Below are positions 62,862-64,000 of a stretch of 64,000 nucleotides of DNA, one piece after another. How positions within the stretch are numbered: position 1 is the first letter of the stretch; each line of letters begins with the position of its first letter. The notes under the pieces are model-generated. The model saw nothing but the letters and a program-made list of their open reading frames with translations. It made no database searches and had not been told where the DNA came from. This DNA comes from Streptomyces coeruleorubidus. Lineage in GTDB: Bacteria > Actinomycetota > Actinomycetes > Streptomycetales > Streptomycetaceae. The DNA is taken from contig NZ_CP118527.1 in NCBI RefSeq assembly GCF_028885415.1, positions 2,604,001 through 2,668,000 of the forward strand, in the 5' to 3' direction. Made by a program: the position numbers and the translations under genes.

Positions 62862-64000
62862 TCAGTGGTGGCCGTGGCCGCTGGTGATCTCCCGGTACTC
62901 CTCGGTGGTGGGCTTCGGGATCTGGGCTCCCTCGCCGTAGTAGGACTCACTGAGCTTGGCGCGCAGCTTCTCGGAGCCCTTCACCTTGCGCTCGACACCG
63001 TTCTCGTCGACCGTCGGGCCGATCTCGACCGGCTGGTACTGCTCGTGCGCCGTGAGCGTGTACATCTGCTCCTGGCTGAGCGGCTCGTGCACCTCGATGA
63101 ACTCACCGTGCGGCAGGCGCTTGATGATGCCCGACTCGCGGCCGTGCAGCACCTTCTCCTTGTCCCGGCGCTGAAGGCCGAGGCAGATGCGCTTGGTGAT
63201 GATGAACGCGATGACCGGCCCGGCGAAGAACCCGATCCGGACGAACCAGGTGACCGCGTTGATCGACAGGTGGAAGTGGGTGGCGACGATGTCGTTGCCA
63301 CCGCCGATCAGCATGATCATGTAGCCGGTGACCCACGCGACACCGAAGGCGGTGCGCGTCGGGGCGTTGCGCGGCCGGTCCAGGATGTGGTGCTCGCGCT
63401 TGTCCCCGGTGACCCACGCCTCGATGAACGGGTAGAGGGCGATGATCCCGAGGAAGAGACCGAACAGCACCAGCGGGATGAACACGCCCAGGACGAGCGT
63501 GTGACCCCAGAAGTCGATCTCCCAGCCGGGCATGGCCCGGACCAGACCCTCGGCGAAGCCCATGTACCAGTCGGGCTGTGCACCCGTCGACACCTGGTCG
63601 GGCCGGTAGGGGCCCAGGACCCAGATCGGGTTGACGGTCGCGATGCCGGCGAGGGCCGCGATGACACCGAAGACCAGGAAGAAGTAGCCCCCGGCCTTGG
63701 CCATGTAGACCGGCAGCAGCGGCATGCCGACGACGTTCTTGTTGGTCCGGCCGGGACCCGCGTACTGCGTGTGCTTGTGGTAGACGACCAGGATCAGGTG
63801 GCCGACCACGAGCCCGAGCATGATGCCCGGCAGCAGCAGGATGTGGATCGAGTAGAACCGGGCGACGAAGTCGGTACCCGGGAACTCCCCGCCGAACAGG
63901 AACATCGAGATGTAGGTACCGACGATCGGCACGGACAGGATCGCGCCCTGGGTGAAGCGGACACCGGTGCCGGAGAGCAGGTCGTCCGGGAGCGAGTAAC
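62862..64000 (-). CDS. qcrB: Cytochrome bc1 complex cytochrome b subunit (5' truncated by window end)
   Basis: QcrB is the menaquinol-oxidising subunit of the bcc-aa3 respiratory supercomplex. The visible 379 codons run from [20 protein letters not shown], with [11 protein letters not shown] (haem-ligand His), [20 protein letters not shown] (the PEW-like quinol loop), [16 protein letters not shown] and a long C-terminal extension [12 protein letters not shown] with a terminal His-rich tail, typical of actinobacterial QcrB. The first part of the gene lies beyond the window. Confidence 0.97.
   Translation of the reverse strand, partial: YSLPDDLLSGTGVRFTQGAILSVPIVGTYISMFLFGGEFPGTDFVARFYSIHILLLPGIMLGLVVGHLILVVYHKHTQYAGPGRTNKNVVGMPLLPVYMAKAGGYFFLVFGVIAALAGIATVNPIWVLGPYRPDQVSTGAQPDWYMGFAEGLVRAMPGWEIDFWGHTLVLGVFIPLVLFGLFLGIIALYPFIEAWVTGDKREHHILDRPRNAPTRTAFGVAWVTGYMIMLIGGGNDIVATHFHLSINAVTWFVRIGFFAGPVIAFIITKRICLGLQRRDKEKVLHGRESGIIKRLPHGEFIEVHEPLSQEQMYTLTAHEQYQPVEIGPTVDENGVERKVKGSEKLRAKLSESYYGEGAQIPKPTTEEYREITSGHGHH

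Overview
The window is GC-rich actinobacterial DNA with G/C-dominated third codon positions, frequent GTG starts, ATGA-type stop/start overlaps, leaderless-looking starts, a TTA codon in an accessory gene and a DmdR/IdeR-type iron box. All of this points to a Streptomyces chromosome. From memory, and not checked, the backbone gene order resembles the S. coelicolor core region that runs from metF and the thiamine genes to trpD and qcrB. No rRNA, tRNA or CRISPR array was seen.

Layout. 0-13 kb: end of a possible TetR-type gene, an FAD amine-oxidase/desaturase-like protein, a Tyr/Gln-rich membrane protein, metF, thiE, an Rv2175c-type DNA-binding protein, a ferredoxin-reductase-like flavoprotein, a TPP riboswitch followed by thiO-thiS-thiG, a PASTA Ser/Thr kinase, endonuclease IV and a sulfite-oxidase-fold protein. 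13-19 kb: bacterioferritin (bfr) and its ferredoxin (bfd), separated by an intact IS630-family element inserted exactly in the bfd stop codon; class II DAHP synthase; then a trp leader peptide and attenuator ahead of a fused trpE-trpG. 19-31.7 kb: phosphofructokinase, the macR-macS two-component pair, plsC, an esterase, glucokinase glkA with an EEP-family protein, DUF5304, an ArsA-like ATPase, an SRPBCC protein, a metallophosphoesterase and a long-chain acyl-CoA synthetase broken by one extra base.

31.7-43.3 kb looks accessory and export-oriented. It holds two FG-GAP beta-propeller proteins (one fused to a protease fold that has lost its catalytic His and Ser), a secreted alpha/beta hydrolase, a small secreted protein, a 1,333-residue ALF-repeat/coiled-coil/Hint polymorphic-toxin-like protein, a small Cys4 protein directly behind it that is a candidate immunity protein, and a secreted cholesterol oxidase. 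The toxin gene carries a TTA codon near its start, so it may depend on bldA.

43.4-64 kb returns to conserved content: pimB-type mannosyltransferase, a GT87-like membrane protein, a MATE transporter with a divergent PadR regulator, a HETTH lipoprotein peptidase, two NlpC/P60 hydrolases, a YacP/NYN protein, rhomboid protease, stand-alone Lrp/RAM domain, an OmpR-type two-component operon whose putative direct-repeat operators also precede an SLC13 permease, glycerate kinase, a class V PLP enzyme behind a SAM-IV riboswitch, trpD and the 3' part of qcrB.

Three RNA-level switches (TPP, trp attenuation, SAM-IV) control biosynthetic genes here. Two pairs of dispersed intergenic repeats, two degenerate minisatellites and a 19-bp duplication of a gene's 3' end are extra features of the non-coding DNA. 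All start sites, promoters and operators are read by eye.
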